A stretch of DNA of 64,000 nt from Cynocephalus volans (taxonomy: Eukaryota > Chordata > Mammalia > Dermoptera > Cynocephalidae). Positions 37,041-48,775 of the stretch are shown piece by piece. The position numbers were made by a program, and so were the translations under genes. Under the pieces are notes generated by a model. It worked only from the letters and a program-made list of their open reading frames with translations. It did not search any database and was not told where the DNA came from. Location of the stretch: contig NC_084478.1 of NCBI RefSeq assembly GCF_027409185.1, positions 79,095,624-79,159,623 of the forward strand, in the 5' to 3' direction. The first letter of the stretch is position 1. The number at the start of each line of letters is the position of its first letter.

Positions 37041-38258
37041 TTAGCTGCCACTTATGAGTGAGGACATGTCATATTTCTCTTTCTGTGCCTGGCTTATTTC
37101 ACTTACCATAATTGTCTCTAAGTTCATTCATGTTGCTGTGATGGCAGAATTTCATTCTCTTTTATGGCAGAGTAGTATTCCATTGTGTATATATACCACA
37201 TTTTCCTTTTCCAGTCATCCATCCATGGATATTTAGGTTGGTTCCAACTCTTGGCTGTTGCAAATAGAGCTGCTGTAAACATGTGAATGTAGGTATCCCT
37301 TCAACATGGTGATTTACATTCCTTTGAGTATATACTCAGCAGTGGGATTGCTGGATCATGTGGCAGTTCTACCTGTAGTTGTTTGAGGAAACTCCATACT
37401 GTTTTCCATAATGGCTGCACCAATTTACAGTCCCACCAACAGTATAGCAGTGTTCCCCTTTCTCCACATCCTCGCCAGCATTTGTTATTCTGTCTTTTTG
37501 ATAACGGCCAGTCTAACTGGGGTGAGATGATATCTCAGCGTGGTTTTGATTTGCATTTTCCTGATGATTAGTGATGATCAGCATTTTTTTCATGTGTCTG
37601 TTGGCCATTTGTATACCTTCCTTTGAGAAATGCCTATTCAGCTCCTTTGCCCATTTTTTAATCGGGTTACTTTTTTATTTTTACTGTTATGTTGTTTGAA
37701 TTCCTTGTATATTCTGGATATTAATCCCTTGTCAGATGCATAGTTTGTAAGTACTTTCTCCCATTCAGTAGGTTGTCTTTTCACTCTGTTAATTGTTTCT
37801 TTTGCTGTGCAAAAGCTTTTGAGTTTGATATAATCCCATTTATTTATTTGTTGTTGTTGTTGCCTGTGCTTTTGGGGTCTTATTCATAAAGTCTTTCCCC
37901 AGTTCTGCTTCCTGAAGTGTTTCCCCTATGTTTTCTTTTAGGGTTTGTATAGTTTCAGGTCTTACATTTAAGTCTTTAATCCATTTTGAGTTGATTTTGG
38001 TATATGGTGTGAAGTAAGGCTCTAGTTTCATTCTTCTACGTATGTATGTCCAGTTTTCCCAGCACCATTTATTGAAGAGGCAGTCTTTTCTCTGATGTGT
38101 GTTCTTGATGCCTTTGTCAAAGATCAGTTGGCTGTAAATGAGTGCATTGATTTCTGGGTTCTCTCTTCTGTTCCATAGGTCTGAGTGTCTTTTTTTTATG
38201 CAAGTACCATGCTGTTTTGCCTGCTAAAGCTTTATAGTAAAATTTGAAGTCAGGTAGT
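36695..38258 (-). mobile_element. Younger L1, 5'-truncated, with target-site duplication
   Basis: A reversed L1 3'UTR and ORF2 end ('ACATAATTGATTGTACATAT', 'GAGTGAGGACATGTCATATT', 'CCAATTTACAGTCCCACCAA') of about 1.56 kb. A 13-bp duplication with one mismatch (GTGATGGTGCTAT at 36682-36694, GTGATGGTACTAT at 38259-38271) flanks it, and the older L1 resumes exactly after it. It contains a long ATTT microsatellite (36957-37043). Confidence 0.85.
36957..37043 (+). repeat. (ATTT)n microsatellite
   Basis: Imperfect then perfect TTTA repeats, about 20 units, in the 3'UTR part of an antisense L1. Likely length-polymorphic. Confidence 0.95.
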
Positions 38259-38952
38259 GTGATGGTACTATCTATCTTAACTATATCCTCACTGATTTTC
38301 TGCCTGCTGGATCTGGCAATTACTGACGGCATATTGAAGTCTTCAGTTATAGTAGTGGATTCATCTATTTCTTCTATCAGTTTTTGCTTATGTATTTTGA
38401 TGCTCTGTTGTCAGAGGCATATACATTAAGGATTTTTATGTCTTCCTGGATTATTGACCCCTTTATGATCGTGTAATGCCTCTCTTTATTCCTGATCATT
38501 TTCCTTGCTCTGATGTCTATTTTGTCTGAAATCAATATAGCTCTCCAGCTTTCTTTTGATCAGTATTATTACAATTTACCTTTCTCCATCCCTTTACTTT
38601 AATCTACCTGTGTCTTTATATTTAAAGTGGGTTTCTTATAGACAAAATATAGTTGGGTCATTTTTTTTATCCACTCTGACACTCTTTGTCTTTTAACTAG
38701 TGTATTTACAGCATTCATATTTAAAGTGATTATTGATATAGTTGGATTAACATCTACCATATTTGTATTTGCTTGCTATTCACTGCCCTTTTCCTTTTCT
38801 CTGGTTTTAATCAAGCATTTTATGATTCCATTTTCTCTCCTCTCTTAGCATATCAATTATATTTCTTCCAAAAAAAAAGTTTAGTGGTTTCCCTACAGTT
38901 TTAAATATATATTTAGAAGCAATCCATGTCCACTTTAAAATAACACTATACC

Positions 38953-39121
38953 GGGCCAGCCCCGTGGCTCACTCGGGAGAGTGTGGCACTGGTAGCGCTG
39001 AGGCCGCAGGTTCGGATCCTATATAGGGATGGCCGTGCGCTCACTGGTTGAGCCTGGTACGGATGACACTGTGTCGAGGGTTGCGATCCCCTTACCAGTA
39101 AAAAAGAAAAAAAAAAAAAAA
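38953..39121 (+). mobile_element. Dimeric tRNA-Ile-type SINE with target-site duplication
   Basis: The first unit is 38953 to about 39035. It has an A-box-like TGGCTCACTCGGG and a B-box GGTTCGGATCC, followed by TATATAGGGATGGCCG. A second tRNA-like unit runs to about 39099 and ends 'GATCCCCTTACCAGT', then an A-rich tail. AACACTATACC at 38942-38952 and 39122-39132 is duplicated exactly, extending to about 16 bp with one mismatch. This looks like an intact copy of the lineage SINE. Confidence 0.93.
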
Positions 39122-39487
39122 AACACTATACCACTTTACAGGTAGTGTAAGTACCTTATAGCAGAGTATTCCCAATTTATTCCTTCTATCCCTTCTAACA
39201 TTTCTGTCATTTGTTTTCACATATCCATAAGCTATAATCATGGAATATATTTTTGCTATTATTATTTTGAACAAACTGTTCTCTGTTAAATCAATTAAGA
39301 AAAAATAAAATGATTTTTTTACCTTCATTTATTTGTTCTCTAATGCACTTCTTTTCTTTATGTACATCTGAGTTTCTGACCTATATCATTTTACTTCTCT
39401 CTGAAGAACTTCTGTCAACATTTATTTCAAGGCAGGTTTATGGACAACAAATTCCCTCAGTTTTTTGTTTGTCTTAGAAAGTCTTTA

Positions 39488-39567
39488 GCTGGCTGGTTAG
39501 TTGCATCAAGGTCAAGGGTTTGGATCCCCATACTGGCCAGCTGCCAAAAAGAAAAAGAAAAAAAATA
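39488..39567 (+). mobile_element. Monomeric tRNA-Ile-type SINE with target-site duplication
   Basis: The 3' half CAAGGTCAAGGGTTTGGATC followed by CCCATACTGGCCA is nearly the tRNA-Ile T-arm and acceptor sequence (CAAGGTCGCGGGTTCGATCC, CCGTACTGGCCA, from memory). It ends AGCTGCCAAAAAG with an A-rich tail. AGAAAGTCTTTA is duplicated exactly (39476-39487 and 39568-39579). The 5' half is shortened. Confidence 0.9.
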
Positions 39568-39650
39568 AGAAAGTCTTTATTTTTTATTCATTTTTGAAGA
39601 ATAATTTCTCTGGATACAGAATTCTAGCTTGCTGGTTTTATATCATTGAT

Positions 39651-42536
39651 CCTCATCAGAACGCTAAGCCTTGAATACTGACAAAGTATGTAGTGTTCTC
39701 TGATTTAGCAAATGAAGAATCAGAAGAAACGTCACTTGCCCTATGGTAATTTTGTGGTTGTCAGGACTAGAATCTGGCTAGGCCTGTTGCTGGCCTCCAT
39801 GGCCCTGATTCTATTACAAGACTCCCTTTTCTAAATGTCACATAGGCAAACTGCCTGCCAGCATTGATCAAAATCTGTCCTATCTCAATTCTGTTCTTAT
39901 CAAAGCAGTCCCAGATGCTACACAGCTATCTGTCCCACTATGATGCATTTGTGCATTTTGCCTGCAGAAAGCATGATGGTTGAAAATAGGGGGAAATGGA
40001 GTGATATAGAAATGTAGCTTATTACCATAGAAACAGACACGTGACAGTGATAGTGCTCTAAGTAGGTACGAATAAGGTTCTTAAGCATATAGAGAAAATA
40101 AATCAATATATCTAAATGGTTATAGAACTCAGCAGGGGTTACTGCTTTTGCTCTGGGTTAGGATGCTCACTTCTAGTGCGGTATAGCTCTAGGTCCCTGG
40201 CATTTTCTCTCTAGAAGCTGGAAAACTACAGTGGTCTCAAGTAAAAGCAATGGGCATGACAAATTCAGAGTCGGGGCTTACAGGTTCATGTTGTAGCTCA
40301 TAAGAATTATTTACTGGTCATGGTGAGCTATGTTAGAATGAGAAGGAACTCCTATACTGCTGAGATGATATACTCATTAGCATTTGGTTAAATTTTGGTA
40401 CATCCATATTAAAAATGACAATGTAGAAATGTAGTTATTGGCATAGAAAAAGTTTATCATACAATATTTTTAATTTGATCCCATTTTGTAAAAATACATT
40501 TATATGCATACAAGATTTCTAGGTATGCATAAAAATGTTAATAGTGGTTATTGTGGGTACTTTAATAAGCTATTTTTCTTTTTGCTCCTCTTTTTTATGT
40601 ATATATGTATGCATGCATTTATGTGTGTGTAATGAGTAGGTATATCTGGTATGAAAATAACAGAAGTTTAAAAAAATACAAAACTTCCCTTTCCCTCTTT
40701 TCACTTGAGGATTTAATTCAAACTTCCTCCAGGAATTTTTTTTCCCCTCAACTAGCCAGTATAGCTCCTGAAGTTCCCCCTCTTTAGTATCTTCCTATCC
40801 AACTGTAAGTCTTTGAGGATAAAGTTGTGTTTCATTATTTACTGTACTACCTTCCATGGGTGTGCTCAGTAAGGACTGGTTGGCTGGCAATGGCCTGATT
40901 CCTTCAAAGCTTCCTTTGAAGTCTGACTTAACAGCGCTAACACTTAACCAATTGAAATGTTCAAAAACTTGGCCAGGGCTAGCATACATTGACTATGAGG
41001 GCAGGGTGGTTGCAACAGCTGTCATCCTACCACTCTCTCCCAGGCTGAGGTGGCTGACTGGCTGGCTGGTAGCTGGCTGGTGGGGCTGTGCCATTTCTGT
41101 GTAAATCCTCCCTCAAACAGCTTTTGTGTTCAAAGAGGAGGCCGTTCTTGGGTTGAGGTGCTGCCTCTTAGTCAGTAGTATCTGTGTAGCTGTGCTTCCC
41201 TGCCGGAACCTCCATGCACATTCCCAAGAACTCTCAGTGCTGTTAAAAAACATAAAGGATAGGTAGCAAGGAAGGAAGACAAAGGAATGGGAGGAGAGGA
41301 AAGGAGAAAAAAGGAGCTTAAGAGAATGGAGATTCATGGCCTTAAGTGCAGCAGGTTGCTCAACCAAACCTAAAACTTCCCCTGTGCATAATAATACCTA
41401 CTGTTGCACATGAAATTACTTTGCCAAGGAAGTCTACACAGACATTGGTTTTTCAAGGGACCTGTCTAAGCTCTGATGGCCACACTGGCAGCCCTCCAGG
41501 TTAGAGGCTTTACTGACCTCTAATAGAGCCCGCTCTTATATGTAGAGATTATTCCAGGCTTGTTGCAAGAATCAAATGAAAAAATAGATGCAAGTATGTT
41601 TTATAAACTATAAAATAATATACAAATGCTTGGTGTTTTTTTTTTTTTTGTAAGCTCCTGAGTGCAGTGACAGTAGTTTAATGTTGTACAATAGTGTCAT
41701 CATGAGAGTTTGGAACAGATTTTAAATACGTGTTTCTAAAGAAAGTCAGATCCATCCACAGAATGAAGAGAATTGAATCCCTTGGAGGGAAAAGATGACT
41801 ATCTGGAAGAGACCTAAACTGTGTGTGTCTGGGGAGTGGTTGTCATCTAACTATATTAGAAAAGCCTTGGGTTTTCTGAGTGCCCTCAATTGATTAGAAT
41901 TGTTTTCCTTAGAAGTAATTCCCAAGAAAATGCTTGAACTGTTGACACTTCTTTTAAAGTGTTCATTAACTTATGGTAAATTACAATGGGAGTGCATGTG
42001 GCCCCCACATGAGTGTATTATGGTCGCACTGTTTTAATAATTAACAAATTAAATCATGATAAGGAAGTGACTAAAAAATAAATTGCCACTGCTGTGCTTC
42101 TCCCATGGAAACAACCCTTTTTTCTTTTCAGCTTCAACACATGAAACTTCATATCGGATCCTCACCTGAATGCACGACTCTTCAACCTAAGGACTTGCAG
42201 AATTCATGGAATGCCGTCCTAAGGTTGTTGAGCTGTGCGTTTCTGGGCATTTCATCACTATGGAGAAGTACCCATTCCCTGACCCCAAAGACTGAGGCTG
42301 AAATATTTTTCTCCCTAGGGAAGAATCATTTTTGTAACTTTTGTGGCCTCAGCAGTCAGAAAACAGACTGGGGAGGTTCGATAGTCAGGAGATACCTTGT
42401 TAAAAACCTAACCCTTGGCTGTGGGGCTCCCTCAAATTTGCAGTGTCTTGGGGGTCCTTACTAGGGACTGTCTTAGAGAAAAAACATTTTCTGTTAATTT
42501 CCATTGACTTAGCTTTCCATTTTCTTTTTCAAATAG
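39651..42536. other. EDA: Mostly unique intron 2 sequence upstream of exon 3
   Basis: No gene or clear repeat beyond weak MIR-like traces (about 39690-39780), a CTGG-rich simple stretch near 41055-41090 and a T-run near 41640. The segment from about 41900 to 42100 is AT-rich and unique. Confidence 0.5.
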
Positions 42537-42560
42537 GTCCAGTTAAAAACAAGAAAAAGG
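42537..42560 (+). CDS. EDA: EDA coding exon 3 (24 nt)
   Basis: This micro-exon lies between a pyrimidine-rich acceptor ending in AAATAG and the donor GTAAGT. It completes a Gly codon begun in exon 2, then encodes PVKNKKK and the first base of another Gly codon. This is the basic linker between the furin-cleavage region and the collagen-like repeat. It is too short to be seen as an ORF and was found from the expected peptide and the exact 24-nt length. Both boundaries interrupt a codon after its first base, so skipping the exon would keep frame. Confidence 0.93.
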
Positions 42561-42739
42561 GTAAGTTAAGTTCCTGATTTTATAAAATTGCTGTCATGTG
42601 ATGTCTTTTCTCTAATTAGAAGAATCAAGGGAGAGTAGATTCCATCTATTTTTGCATTATATTCTTTCCATATTGGTAGCCCATTATTTTACTCAATAAC
42701 ATGTGATCTTCTTGAGTATTGTAGTTTCTAAAGAACTCT

Positions 42740-43125
42740 GCCATAAAAAAGAATGAAGTACTCCCATTTGCAACAACGTGGATGAACCTGGAGAAACTTA
42801 TGTTGAGTGAAATAAGCAAAGCACAGAGGGATAAATACCGCATGTGTTCACTCATATGTGGGAGCTAAGAGAGAAAGGAAGGCAGGAAAGAAAGACCACA
42901 GTAGTGCGGTAGTCTTACAGAGGGAGGGAACATTCCTAGGGCTGCAAAGTGGAGTGGAGGGGAGAAGGGGGTGGGAGAGGGGGGTGGGTGGATAATTGGG
43001 TGGGGGACACGGGGCACAAAAGTAATTTCTGGTAATGGGTATGTTCCTAGTATGAATCTGGCCTTCACATCATGGGCACAAGGGGTGACAATTAGTTTTG
43101 TAACTCATGAATATTCTTAATAAAT
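42740..43125 (+). mobile_element. L1 3' end in EDA intron 3 (sense)
   Basis: Begins in the ORF2 end ('CATTTGCAACAACGTGGATG', 'GAGTGAAATAAGCAAAGCAC', 'TCACTCATATGTGGGAGCTA'). It passes through a purine-rich 3'UTR ('GGGTGGGGGACACGGGGCAC', 'CATCATGGGCACAAGGGGTG') and ends with AATAAATAAAAAATAAAA. Only 180 bp downstream of EDA exon 3 and in the same orientation. Confidence 0.85.
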
Positions 43126-43138
43126 AAAAAATAAAAGT

Positions 43139-43300
43139 AAAGAAAAGAATCAGAAATGAAAAAGGAGATATTACAACTGATATCACAGAAGCACAAAGGA
43201 TCATAAGAGTCTGTAACGAATAACTCTACACAAACAAACTGGAAAGCCTAGAAGAAATAAATAAATTCCTGGACACATATAACTAAAAAAAAAAAAGAAA
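43139..43300 (+). mobile_element. Short L1 ORF2 fragment with poly(A)
   Basis: Encodes a degraded piece of the segment between endonuclease and reverse transcriptase (RNEKGDITT..., LEEINKFLDT-like). It is followed by TAAAAAAAAAAAAG. It lies immediately after the L1 3' end although it is internal L1 sequence. Confidence 0.75.
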
Positions 43301-44124
43301 TTGCTTCTCCAGCAAAATATAAAAGTTGATTTTGTTTCTTGTTCCCTCTTCTGTACAATTCAATTTACATCTCTTTCCTTCATTCTTTCTTATTCGTTCC
43401 TTGCCCTTCTTTTTTCTCCTTTTTTCCCTTCTTTATCAAATCAGTGATGAGGTATGAATGAGGTCCTGAGACAGCTTATAGGAACTAGGCATACTACCTA
43501 TCAAAAAATGTCATCAGTACCCTATTTCTTGGTCTAAAATCTATCTCTATTTGATTTCCCAGACAGTCGGGGAAGGTTTTTGTTTTTTTTTTTTGGGGGG
43601 GGGGGATTCAATATCATTTTCTCTGCGATGGAAAAACTAGGCTGGCCTTTAGGCTTTTCAAAGAAGACTCTAGTTGGGCAGTTTCACTGTGCCATTGTTA
43701 AGTCAGTAAGTCCCCAGTGTACTTACGATGAGACTGGCCCAAGGACCTGTACAAGTGCTTGCTCACTTGGGGAGGAGAATCCAAAGACAGAACAGGCTCC
43801 AAGGTCAGGACCAGGCAATATAGTCCACTCCTTATGACTAAAAGGACCAACTGTGAAACCAGTTGAAGTACCTATTTATTTCTGGGTCTGACATGGGAAG
43901 AAAATAGAGAGAGTAAAATTAATGATTTTTCATTAAAGTGCTTTAAGTGAAATGGTTCTGTCTGTTAAGATTTATGGAGCCTTATAGAGTGGATTATCAA
44001 CCCCAGAACAGGCCAAAAAGACTGGCTTCACCTGCAGCCTGCCACTTCTCCGAGCACTAGGGTACTCTGGTGCCTTGAGGTACCATGGTCCACATGGAAA
44101 ACTTGTGTCCCTGTTATAAAGAAG

Positions 44125-44442
44125 CTGAGGTAAAGCACAGAGGGATAAATACGCATGTGCTCACTCATGTGGGAACTGAGAAAGAAGGAAGGAAAGAAAG
44201 ACCACAGTAGTGTGGTGGACTTGCAGAGGGAGAGAACATTTCTTGGGCTACAAAGTGGAGTGGGGAGAAAGGGGAAGGAGGAGGGAGGTTGAGGATAATT
44301 GGGTGGGGGACACGGGGTACAAATGCAATTTGTGGTAATGGGTATGCTGCCAGTATGAATCTGCCCTCACATCATGGGCACGAGGGGTGACAATCAGCTT
44401 TGTATCTCATGAATATTCATAACCAATAAAAAAACAGATAAA
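44125..44442 (+). mobile_element. Second L1 3'UTR copy in EDA intron 3 (sense)
   Basis: 'AAAGCACAGAGGGATAAATA', 'GAAAGACCACAGTAGTGTGG', 'AATTGGGTGGGGGACACGGG' and 'CATCATGGGCACGAGGGGTG' closely match the copy at 42740-43125. It ends with CCAATAAAAAAACAG and is followed by a CA repeat. Confidence 0.85.

Positions 44443-44477
<35 letters not shown>
44443..44477 (+). repeat. (AC)n microsatellite
   Basis: About 17 AC units directly after the L1 tail. Likely polymorphic. Confidence 0.95.
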
Positions 44478-44481
<4 letters not shown>

Positions 44482-44878
44482 AGGAATGGCCTGGCCTCCT
44501 GAGGGCCTGAGCTGAGCAAGGTTGGAGAACAGCCAGAGAGCTGGAGTCAGCAAGAAAACCCTTCTCTGGTGGGGTCTGGACATTCATCACCAAGATATTC
44601 TGTCTTTTAAGAAAGTAAATTTGATTTTCAAGTGTAACTCTTGTCACATCCCTTTAAGACAGAAATTATAACTCGGATCATTGCCCAGCACTGCTACCTT
44701 GTGTACAGGGCATTATTGGGAAGAGAATGCCTTAAACATTTATTTTGGCTGAAAGTGATTTAGTAGCCATTTAATATGGATTTCCTTGGACACAGTGAAT
44801 AGGCACATGCCTGAAGAAGTAAATTGAGTTGTTCACTTAATTTTCACCCTTTAATGGAATTTTCCTCTTACCACAACA

Positions 44879-44970
44879 CTCTCTCTCTCCCCCTCTTTCC
44901 CTGTCTTCCTCTCCCTTTCTCCCTCCCACTCTTAACTCTCTCCCTCTCTCACTTTCACTCACTCTCTTTT
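44879..44970 (+). repeat. CT-rich low-complexity tract
   Basis: Polypyrimidine CTCTCTCTCC/CCTTTCTCCC-type sequence, about 90 bp, in EDA intron 3. Confidence 0.8.
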
Positions 44971-45664
44971 GGTTGTTCTTTCAACATTTTGGGCTTAGCT
45001 GAAAGGTTAGGGAAATGCCCCTTCCATGAAGTTTAGCTTTAAAAGGAATAAGTATACTCTTTCATCTAAGACTACACAGAGTAAGTTTCTAAGTACAGAC
45101 ATCTCTGGGCTTTTGTATTATGAAGTTCTCTGTTAAAATAAGGAAATCCAGAGAAGGAATTCACTCCTCTAAACTCATCCTCTTGGTCCAGGGTTTTGTA
45201 CATGCTCTTCTCTGGGCCCAACTTTCTGTAAGTATGCGAAACACACCTGCCTAAACCTGGTTGCAGAGCAGCAAAGAGGATGCACTGCAGAACTAGATCA
45301 CAGAAGGAGCTTTTTCTCAAATGCCTTCTAACATTTTCATAAGTGAACATTCTCTGTTTACACTGCAACCATTATTCTCTTGGACTGTAAGAGTTTCTGG
45401 CTGTAATTCTTCCAAAATTACATTAGCAATTATAGGAGACTAACATTGTTGAAGCTGAAGTTTGTGCTACCCACAGAATAGCCTCTAGCTCAAAAATCAC
45501 TGTTAGGCCTGGAAATGCTAGGACACAGAACAGCCTAATATGCACCATCCTCTGTGTCTATGGCATGTAGAAAATAAGGAGGAAGAAACAAAGCTTACAG
45601 CCAGGCTAGGGAAGTTTCCTGACTGCCTGGGATAAGTCAGTCCTCCTTATGGAATTTCAGTCTC

Positions 45665-45835
45665 ATGAGGAAACTTTGAGAAATCATCAAGGCCAATCTC
45701 CTCGTTTCACAGAGGGAGAAACTAAGGCTGAAGGAGAGAAAAGGATTTGCCCAAAGTGTGTCTGTGGCAAAGCTGAGGCTTACATCCTTATCTCCTGAGT
45801 ACAGATTCAGTGTTCTTTCCAGTACACTAACTGGA
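45665..45835 (-). repeat. MIR-family relic
   Basis: 'CTCGTTTCACAGAGGGAGAA', 'GGATTTGCCCAAAGTGTGTC' and 'TTCCAGTACACTAACTGG' follow a reversed MIR core. Confidence 0.65.
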
Positions 45836-47468
45836 ATTGAAACTTAGGCGCTGAATAAGCCTGATTTGGAAGCTGCCCAAATCTGAAGGGAGATGGTTTT
45901 CCTGTTCAGCATCTTGAAATTGGCTAGATCTAGAAACTGGGCAGATCCAGTCTTTTACTGCTAAAATGAAGGTAAAACTCTACGGCTCATGCCTCCTGGT
46001 CTTTAAGGCTACAGCGACTCTCCCGGGGAGAGATGCTCTCTGAACTTTCCCTTCTTTCCTCCCTGGGGAAAGGCCCACAATGACCCTCCTGTTTCATTCC
46101 AAATGCAGGTGTGGTTAGACATGGACAACTGGCCTCTTGAGTGGCACTGTCATGAGAATTTTCTTGGACATGAGGCATTTTTATTAAAGGAGGACCTGAT
46201 AAATCAGGACAGGATTCTCCTGCCTCAGAGTATGGGGAGCAGGGAGAGGGAAACAGTAAGAAGGTTTTTACGCTAATAGATTACCTCAGGTGAAGACACT
46301 GTGATGAAGTCTGGTAAAAGGCTTCCATTCCTGGGACTTCTACAAAATTGTGAGAAAGTGGTGAAGGGGAGAAGACGACACCCATCTATGACTACCTGTA
46401 GTCCTTGAGTGGGGCTGCACAGAGCAGAGGAAGCCAACAGGAGGAGCTGGAGGTTTTATTTCAAGACCACAATTATGACTCACTTAACATAACTACATCT
46501 TTGTGGGAATGTTGGAGGGACTGGAATATGAAATAGGAGGGCCAAGATTGTTCTGGAAGGATAGCAAGAAGGAAAAGAGGAGGAGTTGGTGGGCATGATT
46601 AATAATACATTTGAGAATAGAGCCTCTGAGGAAAGACTCTGGGAAGCTGGATTATTTAGCTTATAAAAATGGAGGTTGATAGGTAACTTAATGTCTTTGA
46701 GTATATGAGGGTTATAATATATATGATGGTAACTATTCTTCTCTATCTACACAAAGAATAGAATAAGAGCTTAAACTGCCACAGGAGGGATTTCAGTTAA
46801 ATATACCGAAGAACTTCCTAACAGTGAGAAGTGAGAGGTGATAAACATTGGAACATGTTACCAAGGGAGTTTGCAGAATTTCCTTTCCCAGAGATCTTTA
46901 AAACCAGGGTTTAGAGAGGTCAGCTGGGAAAGCAAAACCTGCTGCCTCCTCCTCAGCTCTCCCCAGTCTCTGCCCCACCTTCTTTCCTGTTGTTTCTTGA
47001 TGTCTCTCTCCCTCCCTCCCCACACCCCATCTCCAAAACTTCTTCCCATTCCACATTCCCAACTAGTACCACCCCCATCCCAACCCCCATTTCCTGTATA
47101 GTCTGACTCCTGTAGAAACCTTCCTAGAGCTAATGTTGTTCTTAAGGTCAGGCTGTGCAGCTTCTTTGTTCCACATCAAGCCCACAAACTGGACAGTAAA
47201 CATGAAAGCCCCATACTCTTCAACAATAGCCCAATTCTAAAATGAACCACAGGGACCCATAGGTCTGATTGCTTGGTAGTTCTCATCCTTCGGACTCAGC
47301 TGAAATGTAATCTCCTTTTTCAAGACTTCTCTGAGCTCTTCAGCATTTGGCCCCTACCACTAATGTAGCACTTCCACTGTCCTGTAACTGTGTCTATTTC
47401 CTCACCTCTTTAGTAGGAACTCCCAGAGGAGCTGACTTTATGTCATTGGAAGTCTCCAAAACTCCTGA

Positions 47469-47747
<279 letters not shown>

Positions 47748-48619
47748 TAGATGTCTTATAAGTATTTTAGGAGAGCAGGAGTAGGTGATCCTGAGAGCAG
47801 TTTCAAATGGTGGTGATGAGGCTGGTATGCAATGAGAAATGCAGGTCTCCTAGCGCAGTGTAGAGCTAGGAATGGAACAAGCCAATAAGGCCTGGCCTGC
47901 TCTAACTTCATGTTTGTGCCACCTGTCTCAACCTTCCATTACAAGCCCTCCCTGACTCTAGGCCTCCCTGTAGTGGGCCAGTAAACTCATAAAAGCCAGA
48001 CACAGAGGCCCTGATGGTTCACGGGAGTTGCTGTTGGGGGGTGGATTTGGTCTGCTCTGATTCCCAGCATCTAGCTCCACATGCTGATATTTGCATGGAT
48101 ATAGGCTACAGGGGGGAATGTTGGAAACTGGACAAAATAACAAGCCGTAGGATAGTTTTATCCTGTGAACTCTGAAATGCCTTTCCCACAGAGGTAGACT
48201 GATGGTCAAAAAGTTGTAAACCTTGAGTCATTCGGGCTGTGGATGAAGCAAATTCAGGCACCAAGGCCAACCTGTCCAGGAACCAGGTGCTTTTTGCATT
48301 AAATCCATACCCCACTGCCCATTCAAATACCATTTCATCCCTTTCTTTGCATCTTTCTCCTTGGTCCCCGAAGGGCATCCAAAAGGTTTGGATGCAGATC
48401 GAAACCTGCCTAATTGGAGTTGACAGGAGTCAGATGCCTGGGCTTCTGTCAGTTGTTATTTCTTTCTTCTGCTCTCTTTCTGTATCTTGAGGCTTTAAAG
48501 AAATGGACTCCTTACAGCTGATTTCTCTAGGTCCAGGTATTCTACAGCAGAACTCAGATTGTCATTCAAACAGTACTAAGTAGTCTTACCATGGCCACAA
48601 GAGATGGAGTTAGGGATTT

Positions 48620-48775
48620 TTTTCATCCAATCATTCCACAAATATTAATAGAGCACTTTCTGTGTACAAAGAGATATAATGATAAGTGGTCACTATTCTC
48701 ATAGAGTTTATGTCCTAGAGGAGGAGAGAGACAAAGAAACCAGATATTTACAAATGGCAATGGGCTCTATGAAGA
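48620..48775 (-). repeat. L2 LINE 3' end relic
   Basis: 'CATTCCACAAATATTAATAG', 'AGCACTTTCTGTGTACAAAG' and 'TCATAGAGTTTATGTCCTAG' match the reversed L2 3' end. In EDA intron 4. Confidence 0.65.

Larger units (their letters stand above)
33170..39650 (-). mobile_element. Second ancient antisense L1, with younger insertions
   Basis: The plus strand runs from a reversed 3' end (33170) through reversed ORF2 reverse transcriptase (for example 'CTCATTAAGTATGATGTTAG' near 35280) and endonuclease regions. After an interruption it continues through the ORF2 start ('CACTCTTTGTCTTTTAACTA', 38680) to the inter-ORF region (to about 39650). It is split at 36694/38272 by a younger L1, and by SINEs at 38953 and 39488. 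Remnants total roughly 4.6 kb and are rich in stops. Confidence 0.8.

Noticed and set aside
36957..37043. Regular repeats considered as a CRISPR array
   Set aside because: It is a simple ATTT microsatellite in a mammalian L1. There are no spacers and the host is not a prokaryote.
38953..39567. Possible functional tRNA genes
   Set aside because: The tRNA-like units are dimeric or truncated, lack a proper cloverleaf and end in A-rich tails with target-site duplications, so they are SINEs.
42105..42464. 119-codon ORF just upstream of EDA exon 3
   Set aside because: It has no recognisable domain, no splice signals fitting EDA phase, and lies in intron 2. It is ordinary chance length for this composition.
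1..42536. EDA exon 2 (furin-site exon)
   Set aside because: I looked for sequence encoding the basic RRVRRNKRSK-type cleavage region and found none, so exon 2 is taken to lie to the left of the window.
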